DNA of 20,045 nucleotides, taken from contig JAHFQQ010000012.1 of assembly GCA_023259235.1 (NCBI GenBank), positions 2,101-22,145 of the forward strand, written 5' to 3'. The notes below the pieces were generated by a model that made no database searches, was not told the DNA's origin, and saw only the letters and a list, made by a program, of their open reading frames with translations. This document shows, piece after piece, positions 1 to 7,139 of the stretch (position 1 is its first letter; each line of letters begins with the position of its first letter). The position numbers and the translations under genes are program-made. Source of the DNA: Polaromonas sp. (lineage in GTDB: Bacteria; Pseudomonadota; Gammaproteobacteria; Burkholderiales; Burkholderiaceae_C).

Positions 1-93
1 GGGTAGTAGGATGATGGAGTATTTCCCACTCCGGCCGCAATTCTTCGCCAACCGGCTTGACTCTACCTTACTTTACTGACCGCACATGCAGCC

Positions 94-1062
94 ATGAGTG
101 ACAGGCAAACCCTGCTGAACCCCGTCATGCGCGACGTGCTGAGCCGCATCACGCGCGCCGCCCGTCCGCCCTTTCATACCTTGACGGCGTCCGCCGCCCG
201 GGCCGTCTATGAGGCAGGTTCCGAAGTGCTGGAGATGCCCAGGCCGGCGCTGGCCCGGGTTGAAGATTTCAGCATTCGGGCTCGTGACGGCCATGCGCTG
301 CCTGCGCGCCTGTACGCGGCGTCGGCTGAACGCCTGCCGGTGCTGCTGTTTTTTCATGGCGGCGGCTTCACGATTGGCAGCATCGCCACCCACGACGTGC
401 TGTGCCGCCGGCTCAGCGCGCTGGCTGGTTGCGCGGTGGTGTCCGTCGGCTACCGGCTGGCGCCCGAGCACAAGTTCCCGATTGCAGCCAACGATGCCTG
501 GGACGCCTTGCATTGGCTGGCTGCCGAAGCGGCAAGCCGGGGGCTGGACGCGGCGCGGCTGGCCGTCGGCGGTGACAGCGCGGGCGGCACCCTGGCCACC
601 ATATGTGCCGTGCTGGCCCGCGATGCTGCCATCCCGCTGGCACTGCAGTTGCTGTTTTATCCCGGTTGCGCGGGCCACCAGAACACGCCTTCACACCGCA
701 GGTTTGCGCACGGGTTTGTGCTCGAAGAGGCCGACATCAGCTGGTTTTTCAGGCAATACATTCGCAGTCCGGCCGATCGCGACGACTGGCGCTTTGCACC
801 GCTTGATGCGCCTGATGCCCCCGATCTGGAAGGCGTGGCCCCGGTCTGGCTGGGTCTGGCCGAATGCGACCCGCTGGTCGATGAGGGCCTGATGTACGCC
901 GACCGGCTGCGCGCGGCCGGTGTGCCGGTGGATCTGGAAATATACCGGGGCGTGACGCACGAGTTCATCAAGATGGGCCGCGTCATTGACCTGGCGCGGC
1001 AGGCCCATGCCGACGCGGCGCGGGCGCTTGAACAGGCTTTCAACTTGAATGCTCCGAAATGA
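94..1062 (+). CDS. alpha/beta hydrolase, HSL/acetyl-esterase family
   Basis: A 322-residue alpha/beta-hydrolase of the hormone-sensitive-lipase (family IV esterase) group, expected to hydrolyse short acyl esters in the cytoplasm; no signal peptide is seen. The oxyanion-hole motif HGGGF starts at His88. The nucleophile elbow GDSAGG places the catalytic serine at Ser162. Asp259 (in AECDPLVDEG) and His289 (in GVTHEF) complete the triad, so the protein looks intact and active. The ATG at 94 gives a normal family length; no strong ribosome binding site is visible before it. The stop codon overlaps the start of the next gene (ATGA), so the two are translationally coupled. The physiological ester is unknown. 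Family assignment is secure, the substrate is not. Confidence 0.9.
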   Translation: MSDRQTLLNPVMRDVLSRITRAARPPFHTLTASAARAVYEAGSEVLEMPRPALARVEDFSIRARDGHALPARLYAASAERLPVLLFFHGGGFTIGSIATHDVLCRRLSALAGCAVVSVGYRLAPEHKFPIAANDAWDALHWLAAEAASRGLDAARLAVGGDSAGGTLATICAVLARDAAIPLALQLLFYPGCAGHQNTPSHRRFAHGFVLEEADISWFFRQYIRSPADRDDWRFAPLDAPDAPDLEGVAPVWLGLAECDPLVDEGLMYADRLRAAGVPVDLEIYRGVTHEFIKMGRVIDLARQAHADAARALEQAFNLNAPK

Positions 1063-1916
1063 AACCACAGGACTTTCGCTTTTTCCACCGCCTGCGCGTG
1101 CGCTGGGCTGAAGTCGATATGCAAAAGATTGTGTTCAACGCGCATTATCTGATGTACTTTGACACCGCCATGATGGACTACTGGCGCGCGCTGGCCCTGC
1201 CGTATGAAGAGGCCATGCTGCAGCTGGGCGGCGATCTCTACGTGAAAAAGGCCAGCATTGAATTCCACGCCTCGGCACATTTTGACGACCAGCTTGATGT
1301 GGCGCTCAAATGCGAACGCATCGGCAAATCGTCCATGGTTTTTTCCGGAGCCATTTTTCACAGTGGTCAATGGCTGATCGGTGGGGAACTTGTGTATGTG
1401 TTTGCCGACCCGGCAACGCAGAGCGCCAGGCCGGTGCCGCAGGCGCTGCGCAACCTGTTCACGCGCTTCGAAGCCGGTGAGGCGATGGTGGACATCAAGA
1501 CCGGCGACTGGGCGACTCTGGGCCAGGGCGCGGCGACCGTGCGGCACGCGGTTTTTGTCGCGGAGCAGGGTATCGCGCCTGAGATGGAGCGCGACGCCGA
1601 GGACGCCATGGCGATTCATGCCGTGGCCCGCAACGGCCTGGGCCAATGCATCGCCACCGGACGGCTCGTCAGCCACGCCAGCCATGCCGGAAAGATCGGT
1701 CGCATGGCGGTCCACCATGGGCTGCGCGGAACCGGCCTCGGGCGGCAGATTCTTCATGCGCTGCTGGACGCCTCGAGGCAGCGCGGCGATGGTGAAGTGG
1801 TACTGCACGCGCAGTGCGGCGCCGAAGGGTTTTACCGGCGCCTTGGCTTTGCGCCACGCGGCAAGCCTTTTGAAGAAGCCGGCATTGCGCACATTGAAAT
1901 GGTCAGGATTCCCTGA
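1059..1916 (+). CDS. fused YbgC-like hotdog thioesterase and GNAT acetyltransferase
   Basis: A 285-residue protein with two domains. Residues about 8-140 resemble the YbgC/FadM 4HBT hotdog thioesterases, with the signature VRWAEVDMQKIVFNAHYLMYFD and the catalytic aspartate in EVD (Asp20). Residues about 150-285 resemble a GNAT N-acetyltransferase of the ElaA/YjcF type. There VRHAVFVAEQ opens the domain, IGRMAVHHGLRGTGLGRQIL carries the acetyl-CoA pyrophosphate-binding R/G-x-G-x-G loop, and AEGFYRRLGF is the usual C-terminal GNAT motif. The reading frame is continuous through the junction, so the fusion is not two overlapping genes. Its ATG overlaps the stop of the upstream esterase by four bases. 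Both domains handle acyl-CoA, which suggests linked use of a thioester, but no substrate can be read from the sequence. Confidence 0.85.
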   Translation: MKPQDFRFFHRLRVRWAEVDMQKIVFNAHYLMYFDTAMMDYWRALALPYEEAMLQLGGDLYVKKASIEFHASAHFDDQLDVALKCERIGKSSMVFSGAIFHSGQWLIGGELVYVFADPATQSARPVPQALRNLFTRFEAGEAMVDIKTGDWATLGQGAATVRHAVFVAEQGIAPEMERDAEDAMAIHAVARNGLGQCIATGRLVSHASHAGKIGRMAVHHGLRGTGLGRQILHALLDASRQRGDGEVVLHAQCGAEGFYRRLGFAPRGKPFEEAGIAHIEMVRIP

Positions 1917-1952
1917 AACCTGCGGGAACCCCGGTCGCGCCGGACGAAGCCT

Positions 1953-2771
1953 TCAGGCCGCCCCTTCAAGATGCAGGCTCAGGCAGGCGCTTTGCGGAGG
2001 CTGCGAATTGTGCAGATAGGTCCGCTCTTCGAGCTGAACCTGCAAGTGCTGGCTGTTATCAACGCTGGCCAGCAGCACCGTGCTGCTGCGCGTTCCATAG
2101 GCGTGTTCGGGGAAGTCCACAAAGGCGCTGGACAGCGCTTCCTCCATCTCCAGCGGTAAGCCAGTAGCCGGCAGGCGCTCGCGCGCAGTACGTTCGGGAT
2201 TGGCCAGCGCGGCCCAGAGAGAATCCCGCAGCGCATCCGCCCCCGGCGCATCAAGGCAGGCAGCCAGCACGCGCTGCAATGCCATGGTTTTTGGCCATGG
2301 CGTGTTCAATGCGGCATTGGACAGGCCATACACACCGGGCTTCAGGGGCTGCGCCCGCATGGCCGAAGCAGCACCTCTGTTGGTGACCCAGCTCCAGGCG
2401 TTGCGCTGAACATCACCCAGCACCAGGTTAAAGCCGCCCCACGCCGCGGCATCTGGTGCGAGCGCCCGGGCAAATGTGTCGGCATCGCCGGTTTCCTCAA
2501 GCCAGCGCGTGACCAGTTCGCCACGCGAGCGAGGCGCGGCCCGGGGTTGTGCTTCGCGCACGTTGGTCAAAAAGGCGATCCGTCCGCCGGGTGTCAGGCC
2601 CAGCCAGGTTCCGCCCGCGCGCAGGTCGCGCCCGGAAATGATGTCTTGGCCCTGCGGGGTTTGCCAGCGACCGAGCGGCTGGGTCGGACGATCGAGAAAC
2701 TCGTCGCGGTTGGCTGCAATCACCAGCGGCCAGCGTGCCGAGGCATTGATGGCAAATGCAACCACGCACAC
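1953..2771 (-). CDS. NRDE family protein (TANGO2-like)
   Basis: A 272-residue NRDE-domain protein, the bacterial relative of eukaryotic TANGO2. The N-terminus begins Met-Cys-Val-Val, and the NRDE signature is at residues 21-24 (AANRDEFLDRPTQPLGRW). GGTWLG follows at about residue 53. Cys2 is the family-invariant residue that would become the N-terminal nucleophile if Met1 is removed. The start is GTG at 2771, chosen because it places Cys2 correctly; an AAGGG-type ribosome binding site lies just upstream on this strand. It begins 24 bases after the ygfZ stop and is probably co-transcribed with ygfZ. It is convergent with the thioesterase-GNAT gene, ending 36 bases from it. Biochemical function is poorly known; haem or lipid handling has been proposed for the family. 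Confidence 0.88.
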   Translation of the reverse strand: MCVVAFAINASARWPLVIAANRDEFLDRPTQPLGRWQTPQGQDIISGRDLRAGGTWLGLTPGGRIAFLTNVREAQPRAAPRSRGELVTRWLEETGDADTFARALAPDAAAWGGFNLVLGDVQRNAWSWVTNRGAASAMRAQPLKPGVYGLSNAALNTPWPKTMALQRVLAACLDAPGADALRDSLWAALANPERTARERLPATGLPLEMEEALSSAFVDFPEHAYGTRSSTVLLASVDNSQHLQVQLEERTYLHNSQPPQSACLSLHLEGAA

Positions 2772-2795
2772 GGTGATCCCTTTGGCTTGGCAGGC

Positions 2796-3764
2796 TCAGA
2801 CGTCTTCGATCAATGCATAGGGCAGGGGCAGCAGCGCCAGCGCGGCGCCAGTGGCGCTTCCCAGAGTGAGACGGCCGCCCGCTGAATCCGCCGCCGCCGC
2901 GGTCTGCATCGACACAATGGCGTCAAACCCGCCTGAAGGGTTGGCTGCCGCCGCGGCGACCATCCCGCAGGGCTGCGCCGCATCGGCTGCGTGAAACACT
3001 TCCTGCCCGATATCCGGCGTTTCCTCTGTATGCGCCAGATAAGCGCGCCGTTTGAGCGTGCCGCGGAACTGGCTGCGCGCCACCACCTCCTGGCCCGGGT
3101 AGCAGCCTTTCTTGAAGCTCACGCCGCCCACGGATTCGTAGTTGAGCATCTGCGGCACGAAGGCCTCGACAATCGGCCCGGTGATCATGGCAATGCCCGA
3201 GCGCACCTCGAGCCATTGCCACAGCGACAGATCAATGCGTGGGCCGGCTGGGGGCGGCGTGCCGGTGGGCGTGCACCAGATTGCGCGCGCGTGGCCTGCG
3301 CCGGGATATAAAAACACCAGATTTGCAGCATCGATATCGACCTTGGCCCATGCCGGACGTTCGCATTCAGCTATTGATTCAATAGCATTGCCTGCCATGC
3401 CGTACAGCACAAAATCGTTGCTGGCGTCACTCAACGTGGCCTTGGCGCGCAGCACAAACATCGACAAACGCTTGAGCGTGGCGGCCAGGATGTCGCGGCT
3501 GCACACCAGCAGCACCTCTTCATGGCTGCGCTTGAACAGCACAAAGCTGGCCTGCATCCGGCCCTTGGCATTGCAAAAAGCCGCCAGCCGCGCCTCCGAC
3601 ATTCCCAGCAGCGCGACATCCTGCGTCAACTGGCTCTGCAGGAACTTCGCGGCCTCGACGCCCGCGACCCGAATCAGGCCCAGGTGCGTGAGTTCGGCAA
3701 TGCCGGAAATGCCCGAGACTGTGCCGGGGGGGGTGATGGACGGGTTCTGGCTGGTGATATGCAT
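2796..3764 (-). CDS. ygfZ: YgfZ/GcvT-like folate-binding protein for Fe-S enzyme maintenance
   Basis: A protein of about 322 residues matching YgfZ, a tetrahydrofolate-binding GcvT paralogue needed for maturation or repair of some iron-sulfur enzymes; E. coli YgfZ has a similar length. The diagnostic motif KGCYPGQEVVAR contains the conserved cysteine at Cys221. N-terminal features include LTHLGLIRVAGVEAAKFLQSQLTQDV and the conserved CNAKGRMQASFVLF. I place the start at ATG 3764; ATG 3779 in the same frame is an alternative. A much longer upstream extension in frame (to 4076) runs antisense into mltG and is not credible. No Shine-Dalgarno sequence precedes 3764. A 17-bp palindrome (3370-3386) typical of a dispersed repeat sits in frame at residues about 127-132. 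Followed by the NRDE gene; divergent from mltG. Confidence 0.9.
   Translation of the reverse strand: MHITSQNPSITPPGTVSGISGIAELTHLGLIRVAGVEAAKFLQSQLTQDVALLGMSEARLAAFCNAKGRMQASFVLFKRSHEEVLLVCSRDILAATLKRLSMFVLRAKATLSDASNDFVLYGMAGNAIESIAECERPAWAKVDIDAANLVFLYPGAGHARAIWCTPTGTPPPAGPRIDLSLWQWLEVRSGIAMITGPIVEAFVPQMLNYESVGGVSFKKGCYPGQEVVARSQFRGTLKRRAYLAHTEETPDIGQEVFHAADAAQPCGMVAAAAANPSGGFDAIVSMQTAAAADSAGGRLTLGSATGAALALLPLPYALIEDV
3370..3386. repeat. repeat headpiece palindrome inside ygfZ
   Basis: A 17-bp near-perfect palindrome, GCTATTGA-T-TCAATAGC, with the same GCTAT-N7-ATAGC form as the headpieces of the two 58-bp repeats. It lies in frame inside ygfZ at residues about 127-132 and does not extend into a recognisable full-length copy on either side. 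Confidence 0.6.
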
Positions 3765-3774
3765 GGGCTGAATT

Positions 3775-3780
3775 ATCATA
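3775..3780 (-). promoter_or_regulatory. possible -10 element for ygfZ
   Basis: Read on the minus strand, this is TATGAT, followed by AAT. It lies in the 58-base divergent gap between ygfZ and mltG. No good -35 box is visible at 16-18 bases. If used, transcription would start only a few bases before ATG 3764, giving a nearly leaderless mRNA, and the alternative ATG at 3779 would lie inside the -10 box. Confidence 0.3.
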
Positions 3781-3822
3781 GCCCTGCGGTTTTGTGTTCT
3801 GGTCTGAAAAGGTAGCCGGGTT

Positions 3823-4845
3823 GTGCGTCGTGTTTTTACAAGTTTTCTGACCGCGGCGCTGGCCGCGGCACTGCTGCTGTCCGGCGCGGCATGGTGGTGG
3901 CTGCACGAACCGATGGCATTGCGCCTGTCGCCTGGCCGCCAGGTGGTTGATCTCGAGATCGAGCCCGGCACCAGCGCCCGTGGCGTGGCCACTGCGGTGG
4001 TGGCTGCCGGCGCCGAAGTGCCTGCGCTGCTGCTGCAAACCTGGTTCCAGCTGTCAGGGCAGTCCCGCCTCATCAAGGCTGGCAGTTATGAGCTGATCCC
4101 CGGCACCACGCCGCGCAGACTCTTGCGCATGCTGGTGCGCGGCGAGGAAGCCCTCAAAAGCGTCACGCTGGTCGAGGGCTGGACCTTCGTGCAGATCCGT
4201 TCAGCGCTACAAAAGGCAGAGCAGCTTGCGCCCGACACAGTTGGGCTAGCCCCCGAAATCATCATGGAAAAGCTGGGTAGAACGGGGGTTCGCCCCGAGG
4301 GGCGGTTTTTCCCGGACAGCTACACCTACACCAAAGGCTCGAGCGACCTGGCTGTGCTCAGGCGCGCCGCCCAGGCCATGGACAAACGGCTCGCCGCCGC
4401 CTGGGCCTTGCGCAGCCCCGATACACCGCTGAAAACGCCCGATGAGGCGCTGATCCTGGCCAGCATTATCGAAAAGGAAACCGGCAACCCCAGCGACCGG
4501 GGGCAGATCGGCGGCGTCTTTACCAACCGGCTGCGCATCGGCATGCCGCTGCAGACCGACCCCAGCGTGATTTATGGCCTGGGCGAAAAATTTGACGGCA
4601 GCCTGCACAAGCGCGATCTGGCGCTTGACACGCCGTACAACACCTACACCCGCGCGGGACTGCCGCCCACCCCGATTGCCATGCCGGGCAAGGCCGCACT
4701 GCTGGCGGCGGTGCAGCCCGCGCCCACGCAAGCGCTTTATTTTGTGTCGCGCAACGACGGCAGCGGCAGCAGCCAGTTCAGCGCCAGCCTGGATGAGCAC
4801 AACCGGGCCGTCAACCAATACATACGGGGCCAAAAGACACAATGA
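3823..4845 (+). CDS. mltG: endolytic murein transglycosylase MltG
   Basis: A 340-residue YceG/MltG protein, the inner-membrane lytic transglycosylase that cuts nascent peptidoglycan strands. An N-terminal membrane anchor at residues about 5-25 (FLTAALAAALLLSGAAWWWL) is followed by a LysM-like region (about 38-120) and the catalytic domain. The conserved block ILASIIEKETGNPSD contains Glu217 and Glu219, the catalytic EKET motif. FTNRLRIGMPLQTDPSVIYGLG and the downstream NTYTRAGLPPTPIAMPG block are near-invariant in the family. The start is GTG at 3823, preceded by AAAAGG about nine bases upstream. It overlaps tmk by four bases. The order mltG-tmk-holB-tatD matches the yceG-tmk-holB-ycfH cluster of E. 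coli. Confident assignment. Confidence 0.95.
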   Translation: MRRVFTSFLTAALAAALLLSGAAWWWLHEPMALRLSPGRQVVDLEIEPGTSARGVATAVVAAGAEVPALLLQTWFQLSGQSRLIKAGSYELIPGTTPRRLLRMLVRGEEALKSVTLVEGWTFVQIRSALQKAEQLAPDTVGLAPEIIMEKLGRTGVRPEGRFFPDSYTYTKGSSDLAVLRRAAQAMDKRLAAAWALRSPDTPLKTPDEALILASIIEKETGNPSDRGQIGGVFTNRLRIGMPLQTDPSVIYGLGEKFDGSLHKRDLALDTPYNTYTRAGLPPTPIAMPGKAALLAAVQPAPTQALYFVSRNDGSGSSQFSASLDEHNRAVNQYIRGQKTQ

Positions 4846-5477
4846 CTCTTCCGGGTCTTTTCATCAGCTTTGAAGGCATCGACGGGGCGGGCAAATCCAC
4901 ACATATCGCGGGCCTGGCCGATGCTTTCAGGGCCCAGGGCAGGGCCGTGACGCTAACGCGCGAGCCCGGCGGCACCCCGCTGGCCGAAAAACTGCGCGCC
5001 ATGGTGCTGGGCGACCTGATGGACGCGCTGACCGAAGCGCTGCTGATCTTTGCCGCCCGGCGCGACCACCTGGTGCGCGTGATTGCGCCGGCCCTGGCAC
5101 GCGGCGACGTGGTGCTGTGCGACCGCTTCACCGACGCCACCTTTGCCTACCAGGGCGCCGGGCGCGGGTTTGACCCGGTCGTGCTGGCGATGCTGGAGCA
5201 GTGGGTGCAGTCTGAGGGCGGCCGCTTCATCGAACCAGCGCTCACGCTGTGGTTTGACTTGCCGCCTGAAGACGCGGCGGCGCGGTTGCAAGGCGCCCGC
5301 GTGCCTGACAAGTTCGAGGCGCAGCCAGTCGAGTTTTTCCGCCGCGTGGCGCAAGGCTACGCCGATCGCCAGCAGGGCCATCCGGAGCGCTTTGCCCGGA
5401 TCGATGCCTCGCAGCCGCGCGACGCCGTCTGGCTGGCCCTGCGGCGCGTGTGTTCTGAAAAGGGCTGGCTGCCATGA
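4842..5477 (+). CDS. tmk: thymidylate kinase
   Basis: A 211-residue dTMP kinase that phosphorylates dTMP to dTDP with ATP in the cytoplasm, an essential step of dTTP synthesis. The P-loop FEGIDGAGKST spans residues 10-20 with Lys18. TREPGGTPLAEKLR is the dTMP-binding segment, and CDRFTDATFAYQGAGRG is the DR(Y/F) motif. Length is typical. It overlaps mltG upstream and holB downstream by ATGA junctions, so all three are likely translated from one mRNA. No oddities seen. Confidence 0.97.
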   Translation: MTLPGLFISFEGIDGAGKSTHIAGLADAFRAQGRAVTLTREPGGTPLAEKLRAMVLGDLMDALTEALLIFAARRDHLVRVIAPALARGDVVLCDRFTDATFAYQGAGRGFDPVVLAMLEQWVQSEGGRFIEPALTLWFDLPPEDAAARLQGARVPDKFEAQPVEFFRRVAQGYADRQQGHPERFARIDASQPRDAVWLALRRVCSEKGWLP

Positions 5478-6574
5478 ATGAGATGGACGCGCCTGCCGAC
5501 GCTGGCAATCAACCGCTCGCGCCCTGGCTGCAAACCCAGCTGGAAAGCCTGCTGGCGCAGCGCGGCCATGCCTGGCTGCTCAGCGGGCCGTCTGGCCTGG
5601 GCCAGTTTGAACTGGCGCTGGCGCTGGCCCGGGCCTGGCTGTGCGAGCAGCCCACACCCGCGGGCGCATGCGGCCACTGCGGCAGTTGCCATGCGGTGCA
5701 GGTGCATACCCATGCCGACCTGTGCCTGTTGCTGCCCGAAACCCTGTCGCTGGAGCTTGGCTGGCCGCTGGACGAAGCAACGCAGGGAGATCTGGACAGC
5801 AAAAGACGCAAACCGAGCAAGGAAATCAAGGTCGATGCGGCGCGCGAAGCGGTGGTGTTCACCCGGTTCACGCGCTCACGCGGCAACACCAAGGTGGTAC
5901 TGGTGTTCCCGGCCGAGCGCATGAACAACGTTACGGCCAATACCCTCCTGAAAACCCTTGAAGAGCCGCCCGGTGAGGTGAAGTTTGTGCTGGCAACCGA
6001 GGCGGCGCATCAGTTGCTGCCGACCATTCGCAGCCGCTGCCAGTCCCACACCATGCTGTGGCCCGGGTTCGAGACCGCGCTGGACTGGCTCCAGCGCGAA
6101 ATGAGTCTGCCGGAAGCAGGCGAGGGCAATGGCAAAAAGCCTGCCCGAGCGCCACGGGCCGCTGATCTGCAGACGCTGCTCAGGGCCGTTGGCGGACGGC
6201 CCGCCGATGCCCTGGCCTGGGCCCGGAACAGCGCAGGCGAAGACGCAGCCGGACACTGGCAGGCCCTGCCCAAGGCCATGGCGCGGGGCGATGTCAGCGC
6301 GCTGGCCGATTGGGCGCCCGCGCAGGCGGTGGCGGCGCTGCAAAAGCTTTGCCACGACGTCTGGGCCGTTCGGGTCGGGGCCGCGCCACGTTTTTTTAGC
6401 GCCAAGGACCTTGCGGCGCCCGCCCAGGCCAGTGCTGGCGGCTTGCACGCACTGGCCACCTGGTCCAGGGAGTTGAGCAGCATTGCCCGCACGGTGGAAC
6501 ACCCCTACAACCCGGGGCTGATGCTCGAGGCGCTGGTGAGTCGCGCCCAGACTGCCATCAACGCAAAAATCTGA
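5474..6574 (+). CDS. holB: DNA polymerase III subunit delta'
   Basis: A 366-residue clamp-loader subunit delta', the stator of the DnaX-HolA-HolB complex that loads the beta clamp. The N-terminal AAA+ fold has a degenerate P-loop, GPSGLGQF at residues 38-45, where the Walker lysine is replaced by Gln. This is expected because delta' does not hydrolyse ATP. A four-cysteine zinc module is formed by Cys57, Cys66, Cys69 and Cys72. RMNNVTANTLLKTLEEPP and TIRSRCQS (SRC motif) are classic clamp-loader motifs. Between the zinc module and KVDAARE there is a basic insert (residues about 90-117, including DSKRRKPSKE) that is absent from short family members. The start overlaps the tmk stop (ATGA). pilZ follows after 21 bases. 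Confidence 0.95.
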   Translation: MNEMDAPADAGNQPLAPWLQTQLESLLAQRGHAWLLSGPSGLGQFELALALARAWLCEQPTPAGACGHCGSCHAVQVHTHADLCLLLPETLSLELGWPLDEATQGDLDSKRRKPSKEIKVDAAREAVVFTRFTRSRGNTKVVLVFPAERMNNVTANTLLKTLEEPPGEVKFVLATEAAHQLLPTIRSRCQSHTMLWPGFETALDWLQREMSLPEAGEGNGKKPARAPRAADLQTLLRAVGGRPADALAWARNSAGEDAAGHWQALPKAMARGDVSALADWAPAQAVAALQKLCHDVWAVRVGAAPRFFSAKDLAAPAQASAGGLHALATWSRELSSIARTVEHPYNPGLMLEALVSRAQTAINAKI

Positions 6575-6595
6575 ACTCAACATTACACTAGGCAC

Positions 6596-6976
6596 ATGAG
6601 CACCACGCATCCCGCCAGTTCATCCGCCGCAGCCGCGGCCCGGCCCAGCGTGATCCAGCTGGCCATCAAGGAAAAGGCAGCCCTTTATGCAGCTTACATT
6701 CCCCTGTTCAAGGAAGGCGGCCTGTTCATTCCGACAGCGCGCGAGTACAAGCTGGGTGACGATATTTACGTTCTGCTCACACTCCCCGAGGACATGCAGC
6801 GTTATCCGGTGGCGGGCAAGGTGGCATGGGTCACTCCGGCCCGCGCCGCTGGCAATCGCACCCAGGGTGTCGGCGTGCGCTTTCCCGCTGACGAGAAGTC
6901 GCGCCTGCTCAAGATCAAGATCGAGGAAATTCTTGGAGCACACCTGGCGTCTGACCGGCCAACGCAGACTATTTAG
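6596..6976 (+). CDS. pilZ: PilZ domain protein, type IV pilus type
   Basis: A 126-residue PilZ-domain protein. After a low-complexity Ser/Ala N-terminus (residues 1-17), the core runs from VIQLAIKEKAALYAAYIPLF through EGGLFIPTAREYKLGDDIYVLLTLP to GVGVRFP at about residue 100. The RxxxR and (D/N)xSxxG motifs required for c-di-GMP binding are not evident; GGLFIPT stands where NxSxxG would be. This matches the founding PilZ of Pseudomonas type IV pili, which does not bind c-di-GMP and works through PilB/FimX. The location between holB and tatD is the same as for Pseudomonas pilZ and supports orthology. Likely co-transcribed with holB. No pilus genes are in the window. Confidence 0.87.
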   Translation: MSTTHPASSSAAAAARPSVIQLAIKEKAALYAAYIPLFKEGGLFIPTAREYKLGDDIYVLLTLPEDMQRYPVAGKVAWVTPARAAGNRTQGVGVRFPADEKSRLLKIKIEEILGAHLASDRPTQTI

Positions 6977-7017
6977 TCGGTTGGCGCAGCCGCCAGCGTC
7001 CACTTTATGAAGCTTCC

Positions 7018-7090
7018 ACCGCAAAGGGCACCAAGGCGTCAAGCATATTTTCCTTTGCGTCCTTTGCGCTTTTGCGTCTTCGCGCTGGAA
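7018..7090. repeat. CGCAAAGG-type intergenic dispersed repeat
   Basis: The pilZ-tatD gap holds CGCAAAGG at 7020-7027 and its exact complement CCTTTGCG at 7052-7059 and again at 7061-7068. A third, degenerate unit (TTTTGCGTC) begins at 7069, giving a 9-base period. The arms can pair into an imperfect hairpin. Read in reverse, it gives the peptide REDAKAQRTQRK, a pattern I know as a frequent spurious translation in environmental genomes. I infer a dispersed intergenic element; copy number cannot be judged here. Confidence 0.55.
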
Positions 7091-7139
7091 GTCAGCCTTC
7101 GCGGGTGGGCTGAGTCGCCACAATAAACTCGGGTCTTGC

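Noticed and set aside
1..93. Short inverted repeat GGAGT/ACTCC and TTGACT as regulatory signals before the esterase
   Set aside because: The stem is only 5 bp and no -10 box fits the TTGACT at 57-62; too weak to annotate.
657..1892. 411-residue open frame on the minus strand
   Set aside because: It lies fully antisense to the esterase and thioesterase-GNAT genes, which carry intact family motifs; its own translation is Arg/Ala/His-rich with no recognisable domain.
3765..4076. N-terminal extension of ygfZ by about 104 residues
   Set aside because: It runs antisense through the signal-anchor region of mltG and resembles no YgfZ sequence.
5585..5608. Broken P-loop in holB as a possible inactivating mutation
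   Set aside because: Delta' subunits naturally lack a functional Walker A lysine, so this is normal for the family.
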